Positions 37,473 through 46,630 are shown, counted from the stretch's first letter. The stretch is DNA of 64,000 nt from Eubacteriales bacterium (GCA_030533405.1 JAUNJF010000001.1:1-64000), one strand, 5' to 3'. Translations and numbers: made by a program. Notes: generated by a model from the sequence alone, not told the origin.

Positions 37473-37913
37473 TTGGATTGGATGAAATTTTCGGTGGTTG
37501 GTTTGATTTTATTGAGAGCCATTTATACCGATTTTAAAGAAGGAAAAATTGAAAATCGATGGATGATTTTTGGAATTATTACAGGGCTTGTATTTGCAAA
37601 CATACGCGACGGACCTGAGGGTGTCTGGCTAAGTACAAAAATGATGGTGATTACATTTTTCGTGTTGTTTATTTTGTTTGTCTTAAAAGGATTGGGAGCA
37701 GGCGATATTAAGTTATTTTGTGTGCTGGCAACCTTTTATCCAGAAAATATATTATGGGTGATTGTCTGTTCCTTCCTTGCAGGAGGATTGATTGCACTGG
37801 GAAAAATGTTGGTGCGTTTTGTAAGAGGCAAAACAATGTATATTCGACAGGAAAAAATGAATTTTTCGGTTCCGATTTTGATTGGAAGTCTGATTGTCAT
37901 TTTAGGAATGTAG
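37473..37913 (+). CDS. tadV: Prepilin peptidase (A24 family, TadV/CpaA)
   Basis: The 146-residue membrane protein has the catalytic Asp in ILLRAIYTDFKEGKIENR and the second Asp in the GxGD motif of LKGLGAGDIKLF, plus several membrane helices. It would cleave the Flp prepilin encoded at 42243. The TTG at 37473 is chosen as start because AAGGAGA lies 6 bases upstream; ATGs at 37452 and 37482 have poorer signals. It is the first gene of the Tad operon. Confidence 0.9.
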   Translation: MDWMKFSVVGLILLRAIYTDFKEGKIENRWMIFGIITGLVFANIRDGPEGVWLSTKMMVITFFVLFILFVLKGLGAGDIKLFCVLATFYPENILWVIVCSFLAGGLIALGKMLVRFVRGKTMYIRQEKMNFSVPILIGSLIVILGM

Positions 37914-37943
37914 AACCAGAATGTTGGGAAGTGAGGTGATTGT

Positions 37944-38894
37944 TTGGAGGCAATCAGGGTCTGTATCTATGACAAGGAGGAACCATTTGCAAAGTCGTTG
38001 GCAGCCTTACTCAACCGATATGGTGAAGGAAAATATAAGGTGATTGCATTTACAGATCAGAAGCTTTTGAAAGAACATATGCAACAGCGGACATTTCACA
38101 TTTTTATAAGTTCTGATATGCAACTGATACGGGAGGTGAAGCAACAGATGCCACAGATTTATCTTCTTTGGTTGAGAGAAAAAGAGGATGAGGAACTGCC
38201 GGAGATTCGAAAAAATATTTCGACGTGGAATATGATATCGAAGTATGCAGGTGCAAAAAAGATATGTCACGTTGTAGAACAGACGACATCCAAACTTGTT
38301 TGTGCTGTAGGTGTAGAGCGACCGGTTGTTGCAATTTATTCTCCTGTTGGAAGATGTGGTAAAACAGAATTTGCATTGTCATTGGCAAGCAAAGGTGCAA
38401 AGAGAGAATGGTTGTATATTGGACTTGAGGATTATGGAGCAGTTTTAAATCAGGATGTGGTGTTGCAAAGTTATGAATGGGAAGATGAATTTTTGTACCA
38501 TATAAAGGAACGTGATGAAGAGAAATTAAAGGATTTGATTGAGAGATGTCAGGGTGTAATTCCGTCGTTGTTTTCTCCGTTTGATGGGAAACAATTAAAC
38601 CGGGAAGACTGGGCGTGGATTGTTGATGTTATGCAAAAACAAACATGCTATTGGGGCACCATTTTTGACATTGGAACAGGCATTTTGCAGGATTTAGACT
38701 GGTTGAATTTTTTTGATGCCATACTTGTTCCGTATGTTGCGGAAGCAGATGAAAAAAAGGAAAAATTCATTCGAATCATACAGGCGTATGGGCAGGATGA
38801 GATATTGGAAAAGGTTATATTTTTGAATATGAAAGATAAAGAATCGGTAAGGAAACAAAAAGAAAAAATGCAGTATGGAAATGCGAAAGGATGA
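37944..38894 (+). CDS. tadZ: TadZ/CpaE-like localisation ATPase
   Basis: The 316-residue protein has an N-terminal degenerate receiver-like domain (IRVCIYDKEEPFAKSLAALL) and a ParA-like part with VAIYSPVGRCGKTEFAL. The Walker A is atypical: the usual KGGVGKT is replaced by PVGRCGKT. TadZ proteins place the pilus machine at the cell pole or site. The start is TTG (37944) with GAGGTGA upstream. It lies between tadV and tadA. Confidence 0.82.
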   Translation: MEAIRVCIYDKEEPFAKSLAALLNRYGEGKYKVIAFTDQKLLKEHMQQRTFHIFISSDMQLIREVKQQMPQIYLLWLREKEDEELPEIRKNISTWNMISKYAGAKKICHVVEQTTSKLVCAVGVERPVVAIYSPVGRCGKTEFALSLASKGAKREWLYIGLEDYGAVLNQDVVLQSYEWEDEFLYHIKERDEEKLKDLIERCQGVIPSLFSPFDGKQLNREDWAWIVDVMQKQTCYWGTIFDIGTGILQDLDWLNFFDAILVPYVAEADEKKEKFIRIIQAYGQDEILEKVIFLNMKDKESVRKQKEKMQYGNAKG

Positions 38895-40167
38895 TGTAGG
38901 TATTCATACACGGGAGTCAGATTGGTATGAGATGGAAAAGCAACAGTTGCAACGGGAATTGACGGATACCTTTCGTAAAGAGATGGGACTGACAGATGAA
39001 GAAATTGCAAATGTCATTGAAGGTGCCATTCGTCAACATGCAAGTAAGCGTTATATCAGTGTGATTGAAAAACAGCAGTTAAAAAAAGAGCTGTTTAATA
39101 TGTTTCGCGGACTGGATGTGTTGTCTGAATTGTTGGAGGACGAAGAGGTATCGGAAATCATGATTAATGGTTGTGAAAATATTTTTATAGAAAAAGCAGG
39201 GCAGCTGATCCAGACAAATAAGAGATTTGAAAATGAGGAACGCCTGCGAAGAGTGATTCAGCAAATCGTGGCAAATTGCAATCGAATTGTGAATGAAACC
39301 ATTCCGATTGTGGATGCCAGACTCGAGGATGGATCCCGTGTCAATGTGGTATTACCGCCGATTGCATTAGATGGTGCAACGATGACAATTCGTAAGTTTC
39401 CAAAGGAATTTTTTACAATGGAGAAATTGATTGAAATGGGATCTATTACGAGGGAGGCAGCGCAGTTTTTAGAGGTATTGGTAAAGGCGAGATATAACAT
39501 TTTTATCAGCGGAGGTACTGGAAGCGGGAAGACAACATTTTTAAATGTATTAAGTAACTATATTCCAAGTACGGAACGAATCATTACGATTGAGGATTCT
39601 GCGGAATTGCAATTACATGACATTCCCAATCTGGTTCGTCTTGAAACGAGGAATGCGAACCTGGAAGGGGAACATGCCATTTCTATGTCACAGCTGATTA
39701 AAACCGCTTTGCGAATGCGTCCAACGAGAATTATTGTCGGTGAGGTGAGAGATGCGGCGGCAATGGATATGGCCAATAGTATGTTGACGGGTCATGATGG
39801 AAGTCTGAGCAGTGGACATGGAAATTCAGCAAAGGAAATGATGTTGCGTTTGGAAACTATGATTTTGATGGGATACGATATGCCTGTTTTGGCAATACGA
39901 CAGCAGCTGGCAGCGGCTATTGACATCATTGTTCACTTGGGGCGATTGCGTGATAACAGTCGAAGAGTATTGGAAATTAGCGAAGTTCTTGATGTGGAAC
40001 ATGGAGAAATTCAATTGCATCCGTTATTTCAATTTCGTGAGACAGGAAAGCGGAAAGAAAAGGTACAAGGTCAATTATGTAAGGTCGGAGAACTTCGAGC
40101 AACAGGTAAATGTATGCAAAGTGGTCTATGGAAGGAGATGACATTTGAACAGGAAAAAGAATTATAA
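38875..40167 (+). CDS. tadA: Tad pilus secretion ATPase TadA/CpaF
   Basis: This is the hexameric ATPase driving Flp pilus assembly. The 430 residues include LDVLSELLEDEEVSEIMINGCENIFIE (N-terminal domain), Walker A ISGGTGSGKTTFLNVLSNYI, the Asp box IITIEDSAELQL, Walker B RIIVGEVRDAAAMDM, and the His box SLSSGHGNS. It overlaps the tadZ end by 20 bases. The start at 38875 has no strong ribosome binding site, which fits translational coupling. Confidence 0.95.
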   Translation: MEMRKDDVGIHTRESDWYEMEKQQLQRELTDTFRKEMGLTDEEIANVIEGAIRQHASKRYISVIEKQQLKKELFNMFRGLDVLSELLEDEEVSEIMINGCENIFIEKAGQLIQTNKRFENEERLRRVIQQIVANCNRIVNETIPIVDARLEDGSRVNVVLPPIALDGATMTIRKFPKEFFTMEKLIEMGSITREAAQFLEVLVKARYNIFISGGTGSGKTTFLNVLSNYIPSTERIITIEDSAELQLHDIPNLVRLETRNANLEGEHAISMSQLIKTALRMRPTRIIVGEVRDAAAMDMANSMLTGHDGSLSSGHGNSAKEMMLRLETMILMGYDMPVLAIRQQLAAAIDIIVHLGRLRDNSRRVLEISEVLDVEHGEIQLHPLFQFRETGKRKEKVQGQLCKVGELRATGKCMQSGLWKEMTFEQEKEL

Positions 40168-40894
40168 CGAATATCATTTTCGTGCTAAGGATTGGATTAT
40201 TTTTGGATTAATGGGACTTGGTAAAATTGCAATCATTGCATACTTGTTTTTTGATTCATTAAAGGCAATTTTTTTTATTCTTCCACTGATTGGAATCGAT
40301 TATAAATCTATGAAAAAAGAAAAAATAGAAGAACAAAAACAGTCTTTTACAAAACAATTTCGCTCAATGATGGAGGCGATTGTGACATCGTTAAATGCAG
40401 GGTATTCATTGGAATATTCTTTTGTTGATGCAAGAAGAGATTTGCAATTAATCTATTCAGAAAAAGAAGATATTTTTCGTGAAATTGATTTGTTTTTGGA
40501 AGGCATCAAAATGAATATGCCCGTAGAAGAACTCATGAAGGATTTGGGAAAACGAAGTGGTGTGCAGGATATAAAAAACTTTGCCAATGTCATATTGGTT
40601 GCAAAGAGAAACGGAGGAAATCTAATGCATATCATTGATAAGACTGTAAAAAATATTATAGACAAAGCGTCTGTGGAAGAAGAAATTAAAACAATGATTG
40701 CAGCCAAAAAATTAGAAGAAAAAATCATGATGGTTATGCCATATGGAATCATATTCTATTTAAGAATGACAAGTGGAGAATTGTTGCAGGTGTTGTATCA
40801 CAATTTGCTTGGTGTTGTGTTGATGGCAACTTTTTTATTGATGATTTATCTGGCTGATTTTTGGGCAAAAAAGATAATGGAGATTCGCGTATGA
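40145..40894 (+). CDS. tadB: Tad inner-membrane platform protein TadB
   Basis: The 249-residue protein has two N-terminal membrane helices (residues 13-50), a cytoplasmic GspF-like domain (FRSMMEAIVTSLNAGYSLEYSFVDA, then GVQDIKNFANVILVAKRNGGNL), and two C-terminal helices, typical of T2SF/TadB. The TTG start at 40145 has AAGGAGATGA upstream and overlaps the end of tadA by 23 bases. Confidence 0.92.
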   Translation: MNRKKNYNEYHFRAKDWIIFGLMGLGKIAIIAYLFFDSLKAIFFILPLIGIDYKSMKKEKIEEQKQSFTKQFRSMMEAIVTSLNAGYSLEYSFVDARRDLQLIYSEKEDIFREIDLFLEGIKMNMPVEELMKDLGKRSGVQDIKNFANVILVAKRNGGNLMHIIDKTVKNIIDKASVEEEIKTMIAAKKLEEKIMMVMPYGIIFYLRMTSGELLQVLYHNLLGVVLMATFLLMIYLADFWAKKIMEIRV

Positions 40895-42222
40895 GAACGG
40901 TAAATCTAATTATATTTTGTGTTTTGTTTGGCATGCTATTTATTTGGATTGGAAGAAATAAATGGAAGAAAAAAGGAAAAATACTTTGGTATATAGAAAA
41001 ATATATCTGGGTTATTTTTATCCTGTTGCTTGCTAATATTTTTAGTTTTTGTGCTTCTTATCGCGAAGAACAGATGGGAAATCGTATTGATCGAAATGAT
41101 TATTTGGGAAACGAAAAAGAAGTCAATATTTTGTTAAGAAAGGATAATGAGGAGCAGTCGGTTTCCCTAACGGTAATGCCTAGACAATACGACGATCAGG
41201 AACGTGAAAAAAAGATGCAGGAGGCATTTACATATATAGAAAAACAAATGTTAGGAGAAAATGAATCTTTTGAACATATTACAAAAAATCTGAATGTGCA
41301 ATTGGACACAAACATTTATCCGTTTACAGTGCAAATTATTCCGGAGCACTATCTGTTGCTAGATGAAGAAGGCGTGGTACGCAATGAAAAGGAGCAGATG
41401 TTAGACGCAGGATTTACACAGCAAGAAATTGCAAATGGTATTCCAACAACATTTACTATAGAACTTTCTTATGGAGAATTTCAGAAGGAAAAAAGTTATG
41501 ACATACGCATTTTCGAAAAGGAAAAAACAGATTTGGAAACAGAATTTTCTGATGTTGAAAAGCAACTGGTACAGACAGAGAAAGATACGGTTTTGGATCA
41601 ATCATTTTTGATTCCTTCTATGATTGATGGGATAGAAATTAAACAGAAAGATACAGATGGTATCAGCAGTGCTGGCATATTGATTTTAGGTGGTGTCATT
41701 GCTATTTGTCTGGTAATTCGAAAAAAAGAACAGGCAAGAAAATTGGAACAGGAAAGAGAGAATAATCTTCGCTTTTGTTATCCCTGGTTTGTCAACGAAA
41801 TGTTGCTTCTCCTTGGTGCTGGTATGCAGGTAAAAAATATCATTTTGACATTGATTGATGAATATGAAGAAGAACGAAAAAATGGAGAAGATGAACGATT
41901 ACCATTGATGGAAGAATTGTATGTTGCCAAACATCATTTTGAAATGGGTATGCCAGAACAGCAAGTATATTTTCAGCTTGGTCGTCAATTAAAACTAACA
42001 TGTTATATCAAGTTAATGACAATGCTGGAGCAAAATGTAAAAAAGGGAACCAGAGGATTAACCGATTATTTTGAACGCGAAGAGCGGGAAGCATTGGAAG
42101 AGAGAAAGAATCTTGCAAGGCGGTTTGGAGAGGAAGCGGGCACTAAATTACTGGGTCCTATGATGTTGCAATTGCTGGTAGTCATGCTCATTATTATGGT
42201 CCCTGCATTGATGAGTTTTTAA
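40891..42222 (+). CDS. tadC: Tad platform protein TadC-like, with a large periplasmic insert
   Basis: The 443 residues include an N-terminal helix (MRTVNLIIFCVLFGMLFIWIG), another helix, an unusual Glu/Lys-rich extracytoplasmic segment of about 200 residues (about 70-265), a third helix and then a GspF-like domain ending in LQLLVVMLIIMVPALMSF. The GspF part (TCYIKLMTMLEQNVKKGTRG) supports TadC. Ordinary TadC is shorter, so the insert is a lineage feature. Its ATGA overlaps the tadB stop. Confidence 0.82.
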   Translation: MRTVNLIIFCVLFGMLFIWIGRNKWKKKGKILWYIEKYIWVIFILLLANIFSFCASYREEQMGNRIDRNDYLGNEKEVNILLRKDNEEQSVSLTVMPRQYDDQEREKKMQEAFTYIEKQMLGENESFEHITKNLNVQLDTNIYPFTVQIIPEHYLLLDEEGVVRNEKEQMLDAGFTQQEIANGIPTTFTIELSYGEFQKEKSYDIRIFEKEKTDLETEFSDVEKQLVQTEKDTVLDQSFLIPSMIDGIEIKQKDTDGISSAGILILGGVIAICLVIRKKEQARKLEQERENNLRFCYPWFVNEMLLLLGAGMQVKNIILTLIDEYEEERKNGEDERLPLMEELYVAKHHFEMGMPEQQVYFQLGRQLKLTCYIKLMTMLEQNVKKGTRGLTDYFEREEREALEERKNLARRFGEEAGTKLLGPMMLQLLVVMLIIMVPALMSF

Positions 42223-42242
42223 GAAGAAAGGAGGTGAGGAAT

Positions 42243-42425
42243 ATGATTGCGTTGAAAAAACAGTGGCTCGCATTTTTGGAAGATGAATCTGGAATGGGCG
42301 TGGTTGAAGTGATTTTAATCATCGTTGTGTTGATTGCAATGGTTGTTATTTTTAAAAATCAGATCACGACATTGGTAAATAATATTTGGAAATCTATTAA
42401 CCAAAGTGCAAAGAAAATTTATTAA
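42243..42425 (+). CDS. flp: Flp-type pilin (Flp1-like)
   Basis: The 60-residue prepilin has a short leader ending ESG followed by MGVVEVILIIVVLIAMVVIF. Cleavage after Gly puts Glu at position +5 of the mature protein, as type IV pilins need. The gene starts at ATG 42243, with AAGGAGGTGA 5-8 bases upstream; an earlier GTG (42234) lies inside that site. It is the probable major pilin. Confidence 0.9.
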   Translation: MIALKKQWLAFLEDESGMGVVEVILIIVVLIAMVVIFKNQITTLVNNIWKSINQSAKKIY

Positions 42426-42505
42426 GGCAGTTTAAAAACTGAAAAAAAGAAACTACAAAATTGTTACATGAAGTCAGATTAGTTACAAGCAATAACGGAG
42501 GTGCA

Positions 42506-43987
42506 ATGAATAACAGAGGACAGACAACCGTTTTATTTTCACTCATAATTAGTGTTTTGTTGCTTTTCACTTTGACTGCACTTGAAGTGGGAAGAGTCTA
42601 TATGAGCCATGTAAAGGTAGCTTCTGTTATTCAGAGTACCAAGTTAAGTATCATGGCAGATTATAATCGGGAATTATTTGAACGGTATCATTTGCTTTTT
42701 GCAGATTATACATATGGTACGGGAAGTGAAGCGGTTTTAGAAGAAAAAATAGAAGATTATATCGTTTGTTCATTAAAGGAAGAAAAGGGAAATATCTACA
42801 CATTTAATGTGGAGGATATTCAGTTGATAGATGAAGAAAATGTATTAGACAAAAATATGAAACGGTTGAAGGAACAAATCGAATCGTACGAAAAGACAGC
42901 GGGTGTTTTACACCGTGCTAAGGATGTTGCAAATCAGGTAAATCAAAAAACTGTTGATATAGATGCAGCTACAAAAGAAACGGAAACAAACGCGGTAGAG
43001 TTACCAACATCTACAAAAGAAAAAGAAGATGATCAAGAAAAAGGAGATGAAAAAATAGAAAAAAAGAAGAAACCAGATGATCCAAGAGAAACAATAAAGG
43101 AATCACTAAAGTTTGGAATATTGTCTTTTTTAAAACCAAATTCTATGGAAGTATCCACAACCAGTTTTGATTTTTCAAGTGCGCCTTCTGCGCAATATAA
43201 GGAAATGGATGAGGATATTAAAGATTCCAATTTTGAAGATATAAGCATATTGAAACAGTTTTTGAAAAAGCAGCCAAAGGAAAAAAGTAATACAACCATA
43301 TTAGAGAGAGCGGCATTTTTAGATTATGTGGATTATCATTTTTCCAATGCAGTAAATCAAAAACAGGACAGTGTATTAAAGTGTGAAGTGGAATACATTT
43401 TGAAAGGAAAGAAGAATGATTATGACAATTTGCAAGCTGTTGTGAATGATATTGTCTGGATGCGAATGCCAGTGAATTATGCGTATTTATTGACAGATGA
43501 ACAAAAGAAAACAGAAGCACTTACTGTTGCAGCAGCCATTTGTACTGCGACAGGAACCGAAGCATTAATCGAGGTGGTGAAGTATTTATTGTTAGGTTGT
43601 TGGGCATATGGGGAATCTTTGTGTGACACAAAACAACTGTTGGAGGGAAAAGCAATTCCATATGCAAAAACAAAGGTAACGTGGCAAACAGATCTTAGTA
43701 ACCCCACGGTTGCCAGCAAAGAAAATTTGACAGATCAAGGTATGAAATATGAGGATTATTTAATCCTTTTATTGGCAAAGAAAAATAAAAAAGCATTGGA
43801 TACATGCTATGCGAGAATGCTTGACGCAATAGAACTTAACATGCAACAGGATGATGAAAAGTTCTATTTCAAAAACTATGTGTATCAGGTAACGGTACAG
43901 GGAAAAATTCGTTTGAATCCACTGTTTGTTACCGGGAAAGATGCTTCTATTTATGAGTATTATTTTGAGGAAAAAATTCAATATTAG
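42506..43987 (+). CDS. Tad-associated envelope protein (DUF5702-like)
   Basis: The 493-residue protein begins MNNRGQTTVLFSLIISVLLLFTLTALEVGRVYM, a single helix with a TadE/TadG-like start. A long extracytoplasmic domain follows, with a Lys/Glu/Asp-rich linker (about residues 165-200). The pattern resembles DUF5702 proteins of Clostridia Tad loci, which probably act as minor pilins or pilus-tip components. The start at 42506 has GGAGG 4 bases upstream. Confidence 0.78.
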   Translation: MNNRGQTTVLFSLIISVLLLFTLTALEVGRVYMSHVKVASVIQSTKLSIMADYNRELFERYHLLFADYTYGTGSEAVLEEKIEDYIVCSLKEEKGNIYTFNVEDIQLIDEENVLDKNMKRLKEQIESYEKTAGVLHRAKDVANQVNQKTVDIDAATKETETNAVELPTSTKEKEDDQEKGDEKIEKKKKPDDPRETIKESLKFGILSFLKPNSMEVSTTSFDFSSAPSAQYKEMDEDIKDSNFEDISILKQFLKKQPKEKSNTTILERAAFLDYVDYHFSNAVNQKQDSVLKCEVEYILKGKKNDYDNLQAVVNDIVWMRMPVNYAYLLTDEQKKTEALTVAAAICTATGTEALIEVVKYLLLGCWAYGESLCDTKQLLEGKAIPYAKTKVTWQTDLSNPTVASKENLTDQGMKYEDYLILLLAKKNKKALDTCYARMLDAIELNMQQDDEKFYFKNYVYQVTVQGKIRLNPLFVTGKDASIYEYYFEEKIQY

Positions 43988-43990
43988 TGT

Positions 43991-44133
43991 GTCGTTTTTT
44001 ATAAGCTCTTATATGAAACAACCCCTTCATTACTAAATAAAAAAAGACGTTACAACCACTCCAAGCAGATTAACGAACAAGATGTTTCATGTAAGGGTTT
44101 TTAAAAGACGACAGGAGAAATTGCGAAACTCTT
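43991..44133. repeat. Imperfect inverted repeat inside the Tad operon
   Basis: The 160-base gap between the DUF5702-like and TadE-like genes contains 43991-44020, which pairs with 44083-44112 (25 of 30 positions, ends GTCGT and ACGAC). Next to it, AATTGCGAAACTCT at 44119-44132 matches the end of the palindromic repeat family seen elsewhere. No gene lies here. It may be a small inserted element or a processing hairpin that changes downstream expression. Confidence 0.5.
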
Positions 44134-44147
44134 AGAAAGGAAAAGAC

Positions 44148-44912
44148 ATGAAGAATAGAGGAATGATTACGATTGAGGCGTGTTTTGTGGTGCCGCTGTT
44201 TTTGTTTTTTATGTTGTCAGTTGCCGGGATTTATATGGTGTTACTGGCAGATGCGCATATACATCAAAGCCTTGCGGAAGCTGCGGGTGAAGTTGCGCAG
44301 TATGCATATTTAGAAGATTGTTACAGAAAGCAATCAAAGAGTAGTGTGCAAAATCTTGTGAATATGGCAATGTTAAATCAAAAATTTAGAAACTATTTAG
44401 GAGAGGATTTATTTGTCGAGAAGGTTGTGAAAAGTGGAAAAAATGGAATTGTAGTGACAGCAAAGCAGGATCAGAAAAACGCAAAAATATTTGTGGCAAA
44501 GGCTCGATATCTTATTTGTGTGCAGGTGCCATTTTTAGGGAAGAAAGTATTTTATCGTGAAAATGAAATGAAGCAAAAAAACTTTGTTGGATATAGCAAG
44601 GAAGAGAGTTCTGGATATGGAGATGAAAATACATATGTATATGTAACACCAGAGCAATCGGTATATCACACAAAAAGAAGCTGTACACATTTGGAACTTA
44701 CCATTCACAGTGAATCTGCGCACAATAAAAGTCATTATGTGCCGTGTCATTTCTGTGCAAGAAAAAGAGGTTCTGGCAATGAAATTTATGTGTCAAAAAC
44801 GAATAATATTTATCATTGTAATCGTGCATGTAGTGGGTTGAAGCGAACCATCATGCGAGTGAAGAAAACAGAAATTGGAGGATTAAATGTGTGTTCTAGA
44901 TGTGGAAAATAG
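44148..44912 (+). CDS. TadE-like pseudopilin with duplicated C-terminal Cys motif
   Basis: The 254-residue protein starts with the TadE pattern MKNRGMITIEACFVVPLFLFF, giving a prepilin-like helix with Glu in the canonical place. Residues 165-254 hold two similar units: VYHTKRSCTHL...CHFCARK and IYHCNRACSGLKR...CSRCGK. Each has Tyr-His, a single Cys, and a Cys-x2-Cys pair about 25-30 residues on, a plausible metal site or disulfide knuckle. This extension is not part of ordinary TadE. Confidence 0.78.
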   Translation: MKNRGMITIEACFVVPLFLFFMLSVAGIYMVLLADAHIHQSLAEAAGEVAQYAYLEDCYRKQSKSSVQNLVNMAMLNQKFRNYLGEDLFVEKVVKSGKNGIVVTAKQDQKNAKIFVAKARYLICVQVPFLGKKVFYRENEMKQKNFVGYSKEESSGYGDENTYVYVTPEQSVYHTKRSCTHLELTIHSESAHNKSHYVPCHFCARKRGSGNEIYVSKTNNIYHCNRACSGLKRTIMRVKKTEIGGLNVCSRCGK

Positions 44913-45234
44913 AAAGAAAAATCGCGGAAGCGCAGTGATAGAAATGACTCTGTTAATACCAATTATCATGGGTTGTATATATTTATATATGATGTTCTTT
45001 TTGTTCTTTATTCAAACAGCAAAAGAGGTTGAATCCATTTCGGAGCAGATATATGTAGTGGAGCAGAATGCGAAAGAAAAATTACCAACAAAAGCAAAGA
45101 GTAATGAAAAGGTTATGACGGTAAAACAAACGATTCAAAATCCTTTGTTTCAGATTGAAATAAATATGAGGAAAAATCAAAAGGATCCATTAGAAAATAT
45201 TAGGAGGTGGCAGCTTGTTACAAGTGGGATATAA
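44887..45234 (+). CDS. Second TadE/TadF-like pseudopilin
   Basis: The 115-residue protein has a short basic start, then RGSAVIEMTLLIPIIMGCIYLYMMFFLFF, the TadE-type helix with Glu at the usual place, and a short extracytoplasmic tail. GGAGG lies 5 bases before the ATG, inside the preceding gene. It overlaps that gene by 26 bases. Probably a minor pilin. Confidence 0.75.
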   Translation: MCVLDVENRKKNRGSAVIEMTLLIPIIMGCIYLYMMFFLFFIQTAKEVESISEQIYVVEQNAKEKLPTKAKSNEKVMTVKQTIQNPLFQIEINMRKNQKDPLENIRRWQLVTSGI

Positions 45235-46567
45235 AAAAGAGGGAATGCAACATTATATGAATATAACGTGTAACCCAGAATGGGTACAAGGCTATGTAGG
45301 AACTTTGATGCAGTATCATGTAGTCCCTTATATGCTGCCATTTGAGTTACGGCAGATGAATGAGGAATGCGAGCTGTATTATCGTTTGCAATATCGCACA
45401 ACTGTTAAAGCGGTGCTAGGTCATTTACAGTTTAATAGAAGAAGGGTGCACCATTTAATCGAAAGTATCGTGGGGGTATTGCAAATGGCAGAGGAGTATA
45501 TGTTTGCACCGGAGCTTGTTTTGTGGAAAGCGGAATATATTTTCATTGAAGCGGATACAGGAAAATTGCAATTTTGTTATTATCCCGATGAACAGTTAGA
45601 CGAAAATGAGAGAGGTAATATACGAGATTTTTTACGAGATGTTATTGAGGTGATGGATAAAAAGGATGAAGATACGATGATGTGTTTGTTATCCTTTTAT
45701 CATCTGATTACGGAACCAGATTGTACCTTGCAAAAATTAAGAGGTTATCTCATGAAACTGGAAGCAAAACCATTGAAACAAATTAGGGAAAATCCAGATA
45801 TGGTTGCTGTAGTAGCAGAAGAGAATGAAATGAAATATGAGAAGGTGAAAAAAAGAAAAGAAAAAAAACAGGAAGCATCCATAAGTGAGGAAGCTGAGGA
45901 AACACGTGGCGAGAAGCTTATAAAGTGGATGGTGGTAGCTGTTGCAACCATTAATATTGCATTCATTATTTTGTTAATTGCGAATGTATTAACATATGAT
46001 TATATTCGATATTTGATTGGTTCTATGGGCGTTTTGGTGGTTATTACGATCATTTATATGAATATGTCAAAAGAGGAAACACCAGATGAAATGATGCAAC
46101 ATTATTTTGAAAATGTGGAACAAACGGTACCTCGTTATGATGACGAGAAAGTAGTTGTGCACCCAGCTTCTGATGAATATGAAGACGATGTGGAAACATA
46201 TGGAGAAACGAGTCTTTTGCGTATATCCGATATGAGTTTCGAAAGACAGACTGTAAAAGAGGAAAAACATGGTCCGCTCATTTTATCTTCTTTTATGAAA
46301 GAAAGATATCCGACGATTCATATCGATTCAAGTACTGTTGTCGGCTGTATGCAGGCAGGTTGTAACTACCTGTTAAAGGAGAGAGGAATTAGTCGTATGC
46401 ATGCAAAGCTCATGCGAAAAAATGACGGATTATATGTATTGGATTTGAATTCTACAAATGGCACCTATTTAAATGGAGAAATTCTTGAAAGTGGTGAGGA
46501 ATATATACTAGAAGAAGGAGATATCATAGCATTTGCGAAGTGTGAATTCCTTGTTGGGCATGAATAA
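45215..46567 (+). CDS. DUF6382/FHA-domain membrane protein of the Tad locus
   Basis: The 450 residues comprise a cytoplasmic N-terminal domain (about 1-200, DUF6382 pattern with HYMNITCNPEW), a Lys/Glu linker, two membrane helices (about 230-285) and a C-terminal FHA domain with GISRMHAKLMRKNDGLYVLD and NSTNGTYLNG. The FHA core residues (Ser, His, Asn) are present, so it should bind phosphothreonine peptides. The start is TTG 45215 with AGGAGGTG upstream; it overlaps the previous gene by 20 bases. It links the pilus to Ser/Thr kinase signalling, by inference. Confidence 0.85.
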   Translation: MLQVGYKKEGMQHYMNITCNPEWVQGYVGTLMQYHVVPYMLPFELRQMNEECELYYRLQYRTTVKAVLGHLQFNRRRVHHLIESIVGVLQMAEEYMFAPELVLWKAEYIFIEADTGKLQFCYYPDEQLDENERGNIRDFLRDVIEVMDKKDEDTMMCLLSFYHLITEPDCTLQKLRGYLMKLEAKPLKQIRENPDMVAVVAEENEMKYEKVKKRKEKKQEASISEEAEETRGEKLIKWMVVAVATINIAFIILLIANVLTYDYIRYLIGSMGVLVVITIIYMNMSKEETPDEMMQHYFENVEQTVPRYDDEKVVVHPASDEYEDDVETYGETSLLRISDMSFERQTVKEEKHGPLILSSFMKERYPTIHIDSSTVVGCMQAGCNYLLKERGISRMHAKLMRKNDGLYVLDLNSTNGTYLNGEILESGEEYILEEGDIIAFAKCEFLVGHE

Positions 46568-46630
46568 GGTTTGCACACGCTGGAGTTGTGTGATAAACTA
46601 AAAATATATTGTTATGATAGCAAGAAGTGA

